This document shows, piece after piece, positions 17,754-29,360 of a DNA stretch of 64,000 nt. Position numbers and translations under genes: made by a program. The notes beneath the pieces were generated by a model. It was given only the letters and a program-made list of their open reading frames with translations. It was not told where the DNA came from and did not search any database. This DNA is from Eubacterium ruminantium. GTDB taxonomy: Bacteria; Bacillota; Clostridia; Lachnospirales; Lachnospiraceae. The DNA is taken from contig FNUU01000008.1 in NCBI GenBank assembly GCA_900108205.1, forward strand, positions 79,169-143,168. Reading direction: 5' to 3'. Within the stretch, counting starts at the first letter, position 1, and each line of letters begins with the position of its first letter.

Positions 17754-18245
17754 ATGCTTAGATTTTTTATGAAAGCAAATGAAGTTGAAGAGAAGGATTC
17801 CTTCGGTATATATAATGACAGTGGAAAAAAATGCTATTATACCAAGGATGATTTCATGACAACAGGTCATAGAATTAAGATTTATATGGCAGATACAATT
17901 ACAGAGATCGGTCATGTTCAGGAGAAGAATTCACTTGGTGAAGCAAGATTTGAATTCAGTGCGCGCGGTGATAATTTCGGAGATGTTATTGTCAGAGGAC
18001 ATAATGTAGCTGATGTTGAGATCGATTACAATAACTGGCGTATAGAGGGCAGCCCTTTCGATTGGAGATATGATGTTTTCATGGGCTCTCTCAGAATAAT
18101 GTCAGCAAGACAGACAATGTATATGATACCGGGCCAGGCGCTCAGTATGACAAATACTTATATCATCGGTGTTGCAAATGATTCAGATGCACTTATAAGT
18201 ATTGCCTTTGCACTTGCACTGTTTGCTGCAAAGAAGTATTTATAA
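17754..18245 (+). CDS. LURP-one-related / scramblase-like beta-barrel protein
   Basis: The 163-residue protein has the tubby-like/LURP-one pattern: a beta-rich barrel (HRIKIYMADTITEIGHVQEK, VIVRGHNVADVEIDYNNWRI) with a final hydrophobic helix (DALISIAFALALFAAKKYL). In this fold the helix is buried in the barrel, so the protein is probably cytoplasmic or membrane-associated. Role unknown; some homologues bind lipids. The ATG at 17754 has AAAGGGGAT in front. It is probably co-transcribed with the tubulin-like gene and ends at a strong terminator. Confidence 0.65.
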   Translation: MLRFFMKANEVEEKDSFGIYNDSGKKCYYTKDDFMTTGHRIKIYMADTITEIGHVQEKNSLGEARFEFSARGDNFGDVIVRGHNVADVEIDYNNWRIEGSPFDWRYDVFMGSLRIMSARQTMYMIPGQALSMTNTYIIGVANDSDALISIAFALALFAAKKYL

Positions 18246-18269
18246 AAAATAGATTAATGAAATATTTAA

Positions 18270-18303
18270 AAAGCGCAGGCTGTATTTCCACCTGCGCTTT
18301 TTG
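18270..18303 (+). terminator. Rho-independent terminator
   Basis: AAAGCGCAGG pairs with CCTGCGCTTT around an 11-base loop, followed by a short T-run. It closes the tubulin-like/LURP-one-like unit just before dtd. Confidence 0.88.
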
Positions 18304-18326
18304 CAAGAAAAGATGAGGAAGAAAAA

Positions 18327-18785
18327 ATGAAATTTGTTGTTCAGAGAGTTGATTCAGCGTCGTGTACGGTAGAGGATAAGGTAACAGGAAGCATCGAAAA
18401 AGGCTTTCTGGTTTTTATTGGTGTTTCGAATGAAGATAATGAGGAAATTGCAGACAAAATGGTAAAAAAGCTTCTTGGACTGAGGATCTTTGACGATGCT
18501 GAGGGCAAGACGAACCTTGCGCTTAAGGATGTTGGAGGAAGTCTGCTGCTTATATCTCAGTTTACTCTTTATGCGGACTGCAGTCACGGAAACAGGCCGT
18601 CATTTATAAATGCCGGAAGCCCTGACCACGCAGAGGCGCTTTACGAATATATCATTTCCAAGGTAAGAGCCGAAGGCTATACTGCCGAGACCGGTATTTT
18701 TGGTGCTGAAATGCTTATTAAGCTGGAAAATCACGGCCCATTTACAATTATTCTTGACAGCAGAGACATTGTAAAGTTAAAGTAG
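18327..18785 (+). CDS. dtd: D-aminoacyl-tRNA deacylase
   Basis: The 152-residue protein is of the usual family length and hydrolyses D-aminoacyl-tRNAs, recycling tRNA in the cytoplasm. It begins MKFVVQRVDSASC, contains the SQFTLYADC motif and ends with NHGPFTIILDS, corresponding to the conserved Gly-Pro motif (usually NDGPVT). GAGGAAG precedes the ATG. Next comes lepA after 61 bases, probably in the same transcript. Confidence 0.95.
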   Translation: MKFVVQRVDSASCTVEDKVTGSIEKGFLVFIGVSNEDNEEIADKMVKKLLGLRIFDDAEGKTNLALKDVGGSLLLISQFTLYADCSHGNRPSFINAGSPDHAEALYEYIISKVRAEGYTAETGIFGAEMLIKLENHGPFTIILDSRDIVKLK

Positions 18786-18846
18786 TGTAGATAAGCTGAA
18801 TAAACAAGATATATGAAATAGAAAATAGTGGAATGAGGAAAGAAAA

Positions 18847-20661
18847 GTGGCACATTTAGACCAGAAGAAGATCAGAAATTTTTGTATTATAGCACATATA
18901 GATCATGGTAAATCAACTCTTGCCGACAGAATTATCGAGAAGACCGGTACACTGACCTTAAGAGAGATGCAGGAGCAGGTTCTTGATAATATGGATATCG
19001 AACGTGAGAGAGGTATTACCATCAAATCCCAGGCGGTAAGAATCATTTATAAGGCGCAGGATGGTGAAGAGTATATCTTTAATCTTATAGATACTCCGGG
19101 TCATGTGGATTTCAATTATGAAGTATCACGAAGCCTTGCGGCTTGCGAAGGAGCAATACTGGTCGTTGACGCCGCTCAGGGAATAGAAGCCCAGACACTC
19201 GCAAATGTTTATATGGCTATCGATCATGATCTTGAAGTATTTCCTGTTATCAATAAGATCGATCTTCCTTCGGCCGAGCCTGAAAGAGTTAAGGCTGAGA
19301 TTGAAGATGTTATAGGCATTGAGGCTCATGATGCGCCCCTTATTTCGGCAAAGAACGGTATAAATATCGAAGAGGTGCTTGAAGCTGTAGTAAATAAGAT
19401 ACCTGCCCCAAATGGCAATCTTGATGCTCCGTTTAAGGCTCTTATATTTGACAGTATTTATGATCAGTACAAGGGCGTTATCATTTTCTGCAGAGTATTT
19501 GACGGCTTTATTACAAGGGGATCAAAGATACATATGATGGCAACCGGAGCGGAAGCAAGCGTTGTTGAGGTTGGTATCTTTGGCGCCGGAAGATTTATCC
19601 CGACAGATGAGATTTCGGCAGGTATGGTTGGATATATAACCGCAAGCCTTAAGGATGTATCAGAGACTGAGGTTGGTGATACAGTTACAGATGCAGATAA
19701 TCCATGTGATGAGGCTCTTCCGGGATATAAGAAGGCTCGTCCTATGGTTTACTGTGGACTTTATCCTGCAGACGGTGCAAAGTATCCGGAACTTAGAGAC
19801 GCTCTTGAGAAGCTTCAGTTAAATGATGCTTCACTTTTCTATGAGCCTGAAACCTCCATAGCTCTTGGCTTCGGCTTCAGATGCGGTTTCCTGGGGCTGC
19901 TTCATTTGGAAGTAATTCAGGAGAGGCTGGAAAGAGAATATAACCTGGATCTTGTAACTACGGCTCCGGGCGTTGTATATAAGGTTCATAAGACAGACGG
20001 TACAGTTATAGAACTTACAAATCCTTCAAATCTTCCTTCTCCGTCAGAGATAGATTATATGGAGGAGCCTATAGTTTCTGCGGAAATAATGGTTACCACG
20101 GAATTTACCGGAGCTATCATGAAGCTCTGTCAGGAGAGAAGAGGCGTATATCTCGGAATGGAATATATTGAAACCACAAGAGCGCTTCTTAAATATGAGC
20201 TTCCGTTAAATGAGATCATTTATGACTTCTTTGATGCACTGAAGTCGCGATCAAGAGGATATGCTTCCTTTGATTATGAGCTTAAGGGCTACCAGAGATC
20301 AAATCTGGTCAAGCTGGATATTCTCATCAACAAAGAAGAGGTCGATGCGCTTTCGTTTATAGTTCATGCTGATTCAGCATATGAAAGAGCGAGAAAGATG
20401 TGTGAGAAGCTTAAGGGTGAGATCCCTAGACATCTTTTTGAAATCCCTATCCAGGGAGCTATCGGCGGTAAAGTTATTTCCAGAGAAACGGTTAAAGCCC
20501 TGCGTAAGGACGTTCTTGCCAAGTGCTACGGCGGTGATATAAGCAGAAAGAAGAAGCTTCTGGAGAAGCAGAAGGAAGGCAAGAAGAGGATGCGCCAGAT
20601 CGGTAACGTAGAGATACCGCAGAAGGCATTTATGAGCGTTCTGAGACTTGATGAAGAGTAA
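18847..20661 (+). CDS. lepA: Elongation factor 4 (back-translocating GTPase)
   Basis: The 604-residue protein is full length and starts at GTG after GAGG. The G domain has [21 protein letters not shown] and NKIDLP. The C-terminus with [20 protein letters not shown] is unique to LepA. It acts on stalled ribosomes. No anomalies. Confidence 0.98.
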   Translation: MAHLDQKKIRNFCIIAHIDHGKSTLADRIIEKTGTLTLREMQEQVLDNMDIERERGITIKSQAVRIIYKAQDGEEYIFNLIDTPGHVDFNYEVSRSLAACEGAILVVDAAQGIEAQTLANVYMAIDHDLEVFPVINKIDLPSAEPERVKAEIEDVIGIEAHDAPLISAKNGINIEEVLEAVVNKIPAPNGNLDAPFKALIFDSIYDQYKGVIIFCRVFDGFITRGSKIHMMATGAEASVVEVGIFGAGRFIPTDEISAGMVGYITASLKDVSETEVGDTVTDADNPCDEALPGYKKARPMVYCGLYPADGAKYPELRDALEKLQLNDASLFYEPETSIALGFGFRCGFLGLLHLEVIQERLEREYNLDLVTTAPGVVYKVHKTDGTVIELTNPSNLPSPSEIDYMEEPIVSAEIMVTTEFTGAIMKLCQERRGVYLGMEYIETTRALLKYELPLNEIIYDFFDALKSRSRGYASFDYELKGYQRSNLVKLDILINKEEVDALSFIVHADSAYERARKMCEKLKGEIPRHLFEIPIQGAIGGKVISRETVKALRKDVLAKCYGGDISRKKKLLEKQKEGKKRMRQIGNVEIPQKAFMSVLRLDEE

Positions 20662-20873
20662 GTGATAGATAAATAAGGATGATTAATTATATCTGATAAT
20701 TAATAATTGTTGATGGTAAAAAGTGTTGATGATAAACAATTTTTGATAATAAAAAGTGTTTTTGATAAAGAATTATTGATAATGAAATGTTGATGATAAA
20801 TGATTATTATTAATATATAATTATCGTTAATTATTTATTATGATGTATCAGTGAAATGTTATTGAGGTACAAG
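20662..20873 (+). repeat. AT-rich spacer with TTGATGATAAA-like repeats
   Basis: The spacer between lepA and hemW holds repeated TTGATGATAAA / TTGATAATAAAA words between about 20708 and 20800. No terminator and no clear promoter can be seen. Confidence 0.5.
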
Positions 20874-22070
20874 ATGAAGAAAAATCTCAGTTTATATATA
20901 CATATTCCGTTTTGTTTAAAGAAATGCATTTACTGTGATTTTCTTTCATTTGCGAATTGCAGTTATGCGCAGCAGCTTCAGTATATTGATGCCCTCCAGC
21001 AGGAGATAAAGCTGTACAAGGCTTTTGCTGACCGATATGTGGTAAAAACCATATTTATAGGCGGAGGAACTCCGTCTCTTCTGGATGAGGTTTTTATCGG
21101 AAATATTCTTTCTGTAATAAGAAATGTATTTGAGGTTGACAGATTTCCGGAGATCACGATAGAGGCAAATCCGGGCACTGTAAAATATACAAATCTCCTG
21201 GCTTATCAGAGTTATGGTATCAACAGAATATCCATAGGACTTCAGAGTACAAATGATGAAACCTTAAAGATGCTCGGACGTATTCATAACATGGATCAGT
21301 TTGTTGCGACATTTAATTCTGCAAGAAGAGCAGGCTTCAAAAATATAAATATTGATATTATGAGCGGACTTCCGGGTCAGACGGAACATACATATATCGA
21401 GACCTTGATGAAGGTTATGGAATTCGCACCTGAGCATATTTCGGCTTATTCGCTGCAGGTGGAAGAGGGGACTCCTCTTTATGATGATGAAGAGCTTGTA
21501 GGCATGATACCTGATGAGGATGCTGACAGAAGAATGTATGCCATGACCAAGAAGGTGCTGGCTGCAAATGGATATGAGAGATATGAATTCTCGAATTATG
21601 CGAAGGCGGGCTATGAATGCAGGCATAATATAACCTACTGGACGGGCGGAGAGTATATTGGATTTGGTATCGGAGCGGCTTCTTATTTCAAGGGAGAGCG
21701 TTTCAATAATACAAAGGATATTGATAAATATATTGCTGTCATGCAGGAGGCTCAGCCGGAAATTGCTTCGTCACCGGACAAGTTTCATGTTTATGAAGAG
21801 GTTACCGGACAGATCAGGGAAAATGTTGAAACCATATATATCGACAGCAGGATAGAAGAGTTTATGTTCCTTGGACTCAGAATGACCAGAGGAATCAGCA
21901 GAAAAGAGTTCAGGGACAGATTCAATAAGGATGTTTATGAGGTCTATGGCCCGGTGTTGAACAAATATGTCGATGAAGGATTTATGATAGTAGATGATGA
22001 ATCTGTCAGACTGAATGACAGAGGTATAGATGTAAGTAATATTATTCTGTCGGATTTTATACTGGACTGA
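20874..22070 (+). CDS. hemW: Heme chaperone HemW (radical SAM)
   Basis: The 398-residue radical SAM protein has CLKKCIYC with Cys14, Cys18 and Cys21 for the iron-sulfur cluster, FIGGGTPSLL, and a C-terminal HemN_C region (EEFMFLGLRMTRGIS). The HemW type, near 400 residues, handles heme delivery rather than coproporphyrinogen oxidation. GAGGT precedes the ATG at 20874; a TTG/ATG six codons upstream lacks a site. Its usual neighbours lepA and hrcA flank it here. Confidence 0.93.
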   Translation: MKKNLSLYIHIPFCLKKCIYCDFLSFANCSYAQQLQYIDALQQEIKLYKAFADRYVVKTIFIGGGTPSLLDEVFIGNILSVIRNVFEVDRFPEITIEANPGTVKYTNLLAYQSYGINRISIGLQSTNDETLKMLGRIHNMDQFVATFNSARRAGFKNINIDIMSGLPGQTEHTYIETLMKVMEFAPEHISAYSLQVEEGTPLYDDEELVGMIPDEDADRRMYAMTKKVLAANGYERYEFSNYAKAGYECRHNITYWTGGEYIGFGIGAASYFKGERFNNTKDIDKYIAVMQEAQPEIASSPDKFHVYEEVTGQIRENVETIYIDSRIEEFMFLGLRMTRGISRKEFRDRFNKDVYEVYGPVLNKYVDEGFMIVDDESVRLNDRGIDVSNIILSDFILD

Positions 22071-22076
22071 ATATGT

Positions 22077-22114
22077 AAAAAGGATGCTTTGAAAGACGAA
22101 ACATCCTTTTTTTT
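22077..22114 (+). terminator. Rho-independent terminator of hemW
   Basis: AAAAAGGATG pairs with CATCCTTTTT, followed by additional T residues. It separates hemW from the heat-shock operon. Confidence 0.9.
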
Positions 22115-22127
22115 GTGTAGATACTTC

Positions 22128-22194
22128 TTGACATTATTTGTATAAAGGCTTATATTATGAATAGCGGTTAGCACTCAGATGATTTGAGTGCTAA
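22128..22194 (+). promoter_or_regulatory. Heat-shock promoter with CIRCE operator
   Basis: TTGACA (22128-22133), a 17-base spacer and TATATT (22151-22156) form the promoter. A perfect CIRCE inverted repeat, TTAGCACTC (22168-22176), nine bases, GAGTGCTAA (22186-22194), lies over the transcription start region. HrcA, encoded immediately downstream, is the known CIRCE repressor, so the operon is autoregulated. Confidence 0.98.
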
Positions 22195-22216
22195 CAGAAC
22201 AAAAGGCGGTGATGAA

Positions 22217-23278
22217 TTGGATATAAATGATACTTTGGATGAACGTAAAGAGGTCATCCTGAAAGCGATCATTTCGAATTATCTCGAGACCGGCGAGCCT
22301 GTCGGGTCGAGAACCATTTCAAAGTATACCGACCTCAATCTTAGCTCGGCGACGATCCGTAATGAGATGTCGGATCTGGAGGAACTCGGATATATAGTCC
22401 AGCCTCATACTTCTGCAGGACGTGTTCCTACAGACAAGGGATACAGATTCTACGTTGACCGGATGATGGCTGAGAAGGAGGAAAGCGAAGCGGCTCAGGA
22501 AAATCTCCTTGAGAGAGTGGATAAGCTGGAATCACTTCTTAAGCAGGTCGCCAAGGTGCTTGCCTATAATACCCAGTATGCGACAATGGTTACATCACCA
22601 AGAATGCTGAATAAACGTATAAAGTTTATTCAGTTATCTCAGGTTGATGACGAAAATCTTGTAGCGGTCATAGTAGTGGGTGACAACGTGGCAAGGAATC
22701 AGCTCATACATGTTGAGCAGACGCTGAGCAACGAGGATGTACTGAAATTCAACTTACTGCTGAATACATTTCTTCAGGGTGCACTTGTTACTGAGATCAA
22801 TATCGAGATGATGCAGACCATGAAGCAGCAGGCGGGTGAATATGCGGATATACTTGAGAAAATATTCGAAGGGATAGTTGATGCGGTGCATCAGGCTGAG
22901 GAAACTCAGATATACACAAGCGGTGCTTCGAATCTTCTGAAGTTGGGAGATCTCGGAGACTATAATAAGGCCAGCGCACTTCTTGAAACCTTTGAGGACA
23001 AGGAGGAGCTCAGTGAACTTGCTTCAGCTGCGTTAAAACACAATGAAGAAGATGGTGATAAAAACATTCAGATATATATCGGTGATGAGTCACCTGTTGA
23101 AAATATGAAAGATTATTCAATAGTTACTTCGACTTATGAACTTCCTGAAGGAGCGAAGGGAACTATAGGAATTATAGGACCTAAACGGATGGATTACAAG
23201 AAGGTCGTAAATACATTAAAGAGTCTTACGGACGAACTTGACACCATATTCCGTAAGGAAGGAAAGAGGGGTGAATAG
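22217..23278 (+). CDS. hrcA: Heat-inducible transcription repressor
   Basis: The 353-residue protein has the N-terminal winged helix (NYLETGEPVGSRTISKYTDL, SSATIRNEMSDLEELGY) and the HrcA core ending GPKRMDYKKVV. It represses the operon by binding CIRCE and is kept active by chaperones. I choose the TTG at 22217, because AAAGGCGGTGAT precedes it and the family usually begins about ten residues before this winged helix. An in-frame TTG at 22184 lies inside CIRCE. Confidence 0.95.
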   Translation: MDINDTLDERKEVILKAIISNYLETGEPVGSRTISKYTDLNLSSATIRNEMSDLEELGYIVQPHTSAGRVPTDKGYRFYVDRMMAEKEESEAAQENLLERVDKLESLLKQVAKVLAYNTQYATMVTSPRMLNKRIKFIQLSQVDDENLVAVIVVGDNVARNQLIHVEQTLSNEDVLKFNLLLNTFLQGALVTEINIEMMQTMKQQAGEYADILEKIFEGIVDAVHQAEETQIYTSGASNLLKLGDLGDYNKASALLETFEDKEELSELASAALKHNEEDGDKNIQIYIGDESPVENMKDYSIVTSTYELPEGAKGTIGIIGPKRMDYKKVVNTLKSLTDELDTIFRKEGKRGE

Positions 23279-23281
23279 AGA

Positions 23282-23962
23282 ATGGCAGAGATAAGTATGG
23301 CGCAGATGCTTCAGGCTCTTCAGAATGAAAATGAAGAAGGTGCAGTCGAAAAGCCTGCTACCAACGCGGATGGCGTAATAAATGTTGTCATAGGTGAACC
23401 AATCGAAGGAACAATAGTTACTGTAGATGATGAACAGTATGTGACACCAAGTGAAGCCGATGCCAGAAGACCAAAACCGGTACCAAAGAAAAACAGAAGA
23501 GGCAATAAGGAATTATTGGCCGAGCTCGAAAGAACAAAGGAGCTTGCAGAGGGAAACAAGGATAAGTATACAAGACTTATGGCAGAGTTTGACAATGCGA
23601 GAGCGAGAAGCGAGAAAGAAAATTCAAAGATGTTTGACTACGGAGCCAAGGATACTTTGGAGAAGCTTCTTCCGATAGTAGATGATTTCGAGAGAGCGCT
23701 TGAGAATATTCCTGAAGCTGAAAAAGGAGCATTTTCAGATGGTATCGAAATGATATATAAGAAGATGATGGACACACTTAAGGGAATCGGTGTTGAACCG
23801 ATGAACGCTGTTGATAAACAGTTTGATCCGAACTTCCATAATGCGGTTATCCATGTGGAGGATGAAAACCTTCCTGAGAATACGGTTCTTGAAGAGATGC
23901 AGAAGGGTTATATGTATAAGGATCAGGTGCTTCGTCACAGTATGGTCAAGGTTGCAAATTAG
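23282..23962 (+). CDS. grpE: Nucleotide exchange factor GrpE
   Basis: The 226-residue protein begins three bases after hrcA. A disordered acidic N-terminus (about 70 residues) is followed by a coiled coil (ELLAELERTKELAEGNKDKY) and the GrpE core (FDPNFHNAV, VLEEMQKGYMYKDQVLR). It releases ADP from DnaK. Confidence 0.97.
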   Translation: MAEISMAQMLQALQNENEEGAVEKPATNADGVINVVIGEPIEGTIVTVDDEQYVTPSEADARRPKPVPKKNRRGNKELLAELERTKELAEGNKDKYTRLMAEFDNARARSEKENSKMFDYGAKDTLEKLLPIVDDFERALENIPEAEKGAFSDGIEMIYKKMMDTLKGIGVEPMNAVDKQFDPNFHNAVIHVEDENLPENTVLEEMQKGYMYKDQVLRHSMVKVAN

Positions 23963-24041
23963 CAGCAAAAACAACTGCAGACCGAGAGGCTGCATGACTA
24001 TAGATCGATATAAAAAAGAATTTAAAGCGGAATTACTTTAG

Positions 24042-25898
<1,857 letters not shown>

Positions 25899-25926
25899 AA
25901 TAAATAAATGTAGATTAGATTTCAGC

Positions 25927-25969
25927 ATGGATTCGTATCGGTGGGATTAGTCTGCCGGTACGAATCCAT
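25927..25969 (+). repeat. Hairpin between dnaK and dnaJ
   Basis: ATGGATTCGTATCGG pairs with CCGGTACGAATCCAT (one mismatch) around a 13-base loop. There is no T-run, so it is not a simple terminator. It may set the dnaK:dnaJ mRNA ratio by processing, 3'-end protection or attenuation. Confidence 0.7.
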
Positions 25970-26004
25970 TGTGAGTATTAAGGAAAGAGTTAAAAGGGGA
26001 AAAT

Positions 26005-27168
26005 ATGGCGGAAGCAGCAGATAAGAGAGACGCGTATGAGGTACTTGGGGTATCCAGAAACGCAAATGACAATGATTTAAAGAAAGCATACAGAGTCCTT
26101 GCCAAGAAGTATCATCCGGACGCTAATCCCGGCGACAAAGAAGCTGAAGAGAAGTTCAAGGAAGCTTCCGAAGCTTACGCTATCCTTAGTGACGCAGAAA
26201 ACAGGAAGAAGTATGATCAGTACGGATGGAGTGCGTTTGATCCGAATGGTCAGGGCGGCGAAGGAGGCTTTGATTTTGCTGATATGGGAGATATCTTCGG
26301 AGATATCTTCGGTGATATGTTCGGCGGCGGGGCTAAGAAGTCACAGACCAACGGACCTGTTAAGGGTGCGGATATCAAAACTACTATCCGTTGTACATTT
26401 GAAGAAGCTGTATTTGGTACACAGACAGAGATCGAGCTTCCTCTTAAGGATGAATGTCCTGTATGTCAGGGAACCGGTGCTCAGCCGGGACATCCTGCAG
26501 AAACCTGCGGCAAGTGTGGCGGCAAGGGTCAGGTAGCATTTACACAGCAGTCGCTTTTTGGGATGAACAGAACTATTCAGACCTGTCCGGATTGCCAGGG
26601 AAGCGGTAAGATCATTAAATTTAAGTGCAGTAACTGTGCCGGTTCGGGATTTGTTAAGAGTAAGAAAAATATTCAGATAAAGGTACCTGCAGGTATTGAT
26701 AACGGTCAGAGTATCAGACTTCGTGAGATGGGCGAGCCGGGTATAAATGGCGGCGGAAGAGGTGATCTTCTTGTTACAATTCTTGTAGATAAGCATGCTA
26801 TTTTCAGCAGACAGGAATATGATCTTTACTCAACAGAGAAGCTCAGCTTTACACAGGCAGCTTTGGGCGGCAAGATCAATATCAATACAATTGACGGACC
26901 TTATGAATATAATATTCAGGCAGGTACTCAGAATAATACAAAGATTAAACTAAAGGGCAAGGGTGTTCCTACACTTCGTAACAAGAGTGTCAGAGGTGAC
27001 CACTATGTAACTCTTAACGTAGAGGTTCCTGATAATCTTACCGAAGAGCAGAAGCAGGTGCTTGCACAGGTTAAGGATCCATATGGAGTTGAAGTCAGAG
27101 CGGCTACAGATTCTCTCGGCGGATTTACATTTGGACATCATAGAAAGAAAAGAAGAAAAAGGGTATAA
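26005..27168 (+). CDS. dnaJ: Chaperone DnaJ (Hsp40)
   Basis: The 387-residue protein has a J domain with KKYHPDAN, a Gly/Phe-rich linker, four zinc motifs ([32 protein letters not shown]) and the C-terminal substrate-binding region, ending in a basic [10 protein letters not shown] tail. It stimulates DnaK ATPase. It is the last chaperone gene of the HrcA-controlled set. Confidence 0.98.
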   Translation: MAEAADKRDAYEVLGVSRNANDNDLKKAYRVLAKKYHPDANPGDKEAEEKFKEASEAYAILSDAENRKKYDQYGWSAFDPNGQGGEGGFDFADMGDIFGDIFGDMFGGGAKKSQTNGPVKGADIKTTIRCTFEEAVFGTQTEIELPLKDECPVCQGTGAQPGHPAETCGKCGGKGQVAFTQQSLFGMNRTIQTCPDCQGSGKIIKFKCSNCAGSGFVKSKKNIQIKVPAGIDNGQSIRLREMGEPGINGGGRGDLLVTILVDKHAIFSRQEYDLYSTEKLSFTQAALGGKININTIDGPYEYNIQAGTQNNTKIKLKGKGVPTLRNKSVRGDHYVTLNVEVPDNLTEEQKQVLAQVKDPYGVEVRAATDSLGGFTFGHHRKKRRKRV

Positions 27169-27174
27169 ATAAAT

Positions 27175-28254
27175 ATGATATGGAAAAAGTTAACGATTGA
27201 TACGAGTGTTGAGGCAGTTGATCTTATCAGTGAGTTTCTCTCTGAGCTTGGCGTTGAAGGTGTAATGATCGAGGATAATGTTCCACTTTCAGAGGACGAT
27301 CTCAAATCAATGTTTGTCGATATACCTCTTATCGAAGGTGAAAATGATGGTACTGCCAGAGTTTCATGTTTCGTTGACGATTCATTTGATATTAACTCAT
27401 TAAAGGCGGATATAGCGGCAGAGCTTATCCGCCTTAAAGAGTTTATAGACGTAGGAAGCATGGAGATTAGTGTTTCTGATACAAGTGATGACTCAACCTG
27501 GCAGAATAACTGGAAGCAGTATTTCAAGCCGTTCAGGCTTTATGACAATATAGTTATACTTCCGACATGGGAGACTTTTGACGATATCAGAGAAGATGAT
27601 ATCGTAGTATCGATCGAGTCGGTAATGGCATTTGGAACCGGTACACATGAGACCACAAAGCTCTGTATCGGTCAGTTGAAGAAGTATCTGAAGCCGGGAC
27701 AGTCAGTATTTGATATCGGCTCAGGAAGCGGAATTCTTTCAATAATCAGCGTTTATCTTGGTGCAGGTTATGTGCATGGAATGGATATTGATCCGGATGC
27801 AGTCAAGGCCAGCTTTGAAAACGCAGAAGCTAACGGTTTCGACAGAGACAGGATTGAATTTACCTGCGGAAATCTTCTTGACAGCAATTATATTGCCGGA
27901 GTTTCGAAGGAGAGAACCGGGGATTATGCTAAAAACGGATGTGCAGGTGATAACGCTGAAGTGGGCGGCGTTTCTGCTTCTGACAGTACGGCTGAGGGAC
28001 AGAATAATACGGTTGATGGAAAGAGTGATACAGTTGACCGTCAGTATGATATAGTTGTCGCAAATATACTCGCCGACGTTATCATGCCTCTTTCAGCTGT
28101 CGTAAGACCTTATATGAAGAAGGACGGCCTCTTTATAACTTCCGGTATCATCGATATGAAGGAAGAAGAAGTAAAGGCAGAACTCCTTAAAAATGGTTTT
28201 GAGATAATTGATGTTATCCACATGGGCGAGTGGGTATCGATTGTATGTAAATAG
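27175..28254 (+). CDS. prmA: Ribosomal protein L11 methyltransferase with an insertion
   Basis: The 359-residue protein starts six bases after dnaJ. It has SVMAFGTGTHETTKLC, the AdoMet motif VFDIGSGSGILSI and VVANILADVI, and methylates L11. An extra stretch of about 45 residues rich in Asp, Asn, Gly and Ser (from about residue 242, GVSKERTGDYAKNGCAGD, to about 285) lies just before the NILADVI strand. It makes the protein longer than the usual 300-320 residues. The insertion should extend as a surface loop. Confidence 0.95.
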   Translation: MIWKKLTIDTSVEAVDLISEFLSELGVEGVMIEDNVPLSEDDLKSMFVDIPLIEGENDGTARVSCFVDDSFDINSLKADIAAELIRLKEFIDVGSMEISVSDTSDDSTWQNNWKQYFKPFRLYDNIVILPTWETFDDIREDDIVVSIESVMAFGTGTHETTKLCIGQLKKYLKPGQSVFDIGSGSGILSIISVYLGAGYVHGMDIDPDAVKASFENAEANGFDRDRIEFTCGNLLDSNYIAGVSKERTGDYAKNGCAGDNAEVGGVSASDSTAEGQNNTVDGKSDTVDRQYDIVVANILADVIMPLSAVVRPYMKKDGLFITSGIIDMKEEEVKAELLKNGFEIIDVIHMGEWVSIVCK

Positions 28255-28298
28255 ATGCAAAAGGATGAAGCTCCTATTTGTTTTTTAGGGTTATAAAA

Positions 28299-29333
28299 AT
28301 GAGTTTGTATAGATTTTATGTTGAAGGGTGCAGCAATGCGTCCGATAAGATATATATATCGGGTAAGGATTATAATCATATAAGAAATGTTCTGAGGCTT
28401 AGAATCGGCGAGGAGATCATCGTCAGCGACGGTACTTCGAGGGATTTTCATTGCAGGATCGCGGCATATCATGATTCGTCGGATGGAGGAAATGTTAATT
28501 CTGATACTCGTAAATCAGGCAAGAAAACTGCTGTAGATAATGGCGAGTTTGAGGATTATGATGGCCAGGTTGAGGCGGAGATCATTGATTTTAATGATAA
28601 CGCCACAGAGCTTCCGGTAAATGTGGTTTTGTTTCAGGGGATGCCCAAGGCGGACAAGTTTGAACATATCATTCAGAAGACGGTTGAGCTGGGCGTGCAT
28701 GAAATCTATCCGGTAATGATGAAGAGATGCGTTGTGAAGCTGGAAGGCGGAAATGGCAGCGTTGATAAGAATGGTTTCCTCAAGGTCAGCTCCAAGGAAG
28801 CAAAGAAGCTTGAAAGATATAATAAGATATCCGAGGCTGCCGCAAAGCAGTCACAGCGAGGCATAATTCCTGAGGTTAAGGACTTTATATCTTATAAGCA
28901 GGCTATTGACATGGCGTCTGAAATGGATATGATGCTTGTACCATATGAGTCTGCCGAGGGAATGGAGCACTCGAGAGATATAATCCGAAAAATCCGGGAA
29001 GAGGCTGTGAGGCGCCGGTATGCATCAGAGGTATCACATGATGTAGGTGTTGATACAGATGGCAATAATACGAGCAGTGTGAATAATCCGGTAAATATAT
29101 CGGTGAATAATCAGATGAGTGATTATGCGAGAAATTCGATGATTGATCAGGTGGATAATAACAGATTCTCAGTAGCTGTATTTATCGGACCTGAGGGAGG
29201 CTATGCTCCGGAGGAGATTGAATATGCGAAGGAGAAGGGCGGAGAGATTATTTCCCTCGGCAACAGAATACTTCGCACGGAGACAGCAGGACCTGCAATA
29301 ATGTCTATACTTGGATTTATGTTAGATGAGTAA
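28299..29333 (+). CDS. rsmE: 16S rRNA (uracil1498-N3)-methyltransferase with insertions
   Basis: The 344-residue SPOUT methyltransferase carries GMPKADKFEHIIQKTVELG, RCVVKLEG, EAAKQSQRG and IGPEGGYAPEEIEYAKEKG with the knot ending LRTETAGPAIMS. It is roughly 95 residues longer than a typical RsmE of about 245. Extra Asn/Asp/Ser-rich segments are seen near residues 55-85 and 240-285 (TDGNNTSSVNNPVNISVNN). The ATG at 28299 is used; an upstream TTG is not supported. Confidence 0.93.
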   Translation: MSLYRFYVEGCSNASDKIYISGKDYNHIRNVLRLRIGEEIIVSDGTSRDFHCRIAAYHDSSDGGNVNSDTRKSGKKTAVDNGEFEDYDGQVEAEIIDFNDNATELPVNVVLFQGMPKADKFEHIIQKTVELGVHEIYPVMMKRCVVKLEGGNGSVDKNGFLKVSSKEAKKLERYNKISEAAAKQSQRGIIPEVKDFISYKQAIDMASEMDMMLVPYESAEGMEHSRDIIRKIREEAVRRRYASEVSHDVGVDTDGNNTSSVNNPVNISVNNQMSDYARNSMIDQVDNNRFSVAVFIGPEGGYAPEEIEYAKEKGGEIISLGNRILRTETAGPAIMSILGFMLDE

Positions 29334-29360
29334 ATAAAAAAGAACAATAGGAATAATGAA

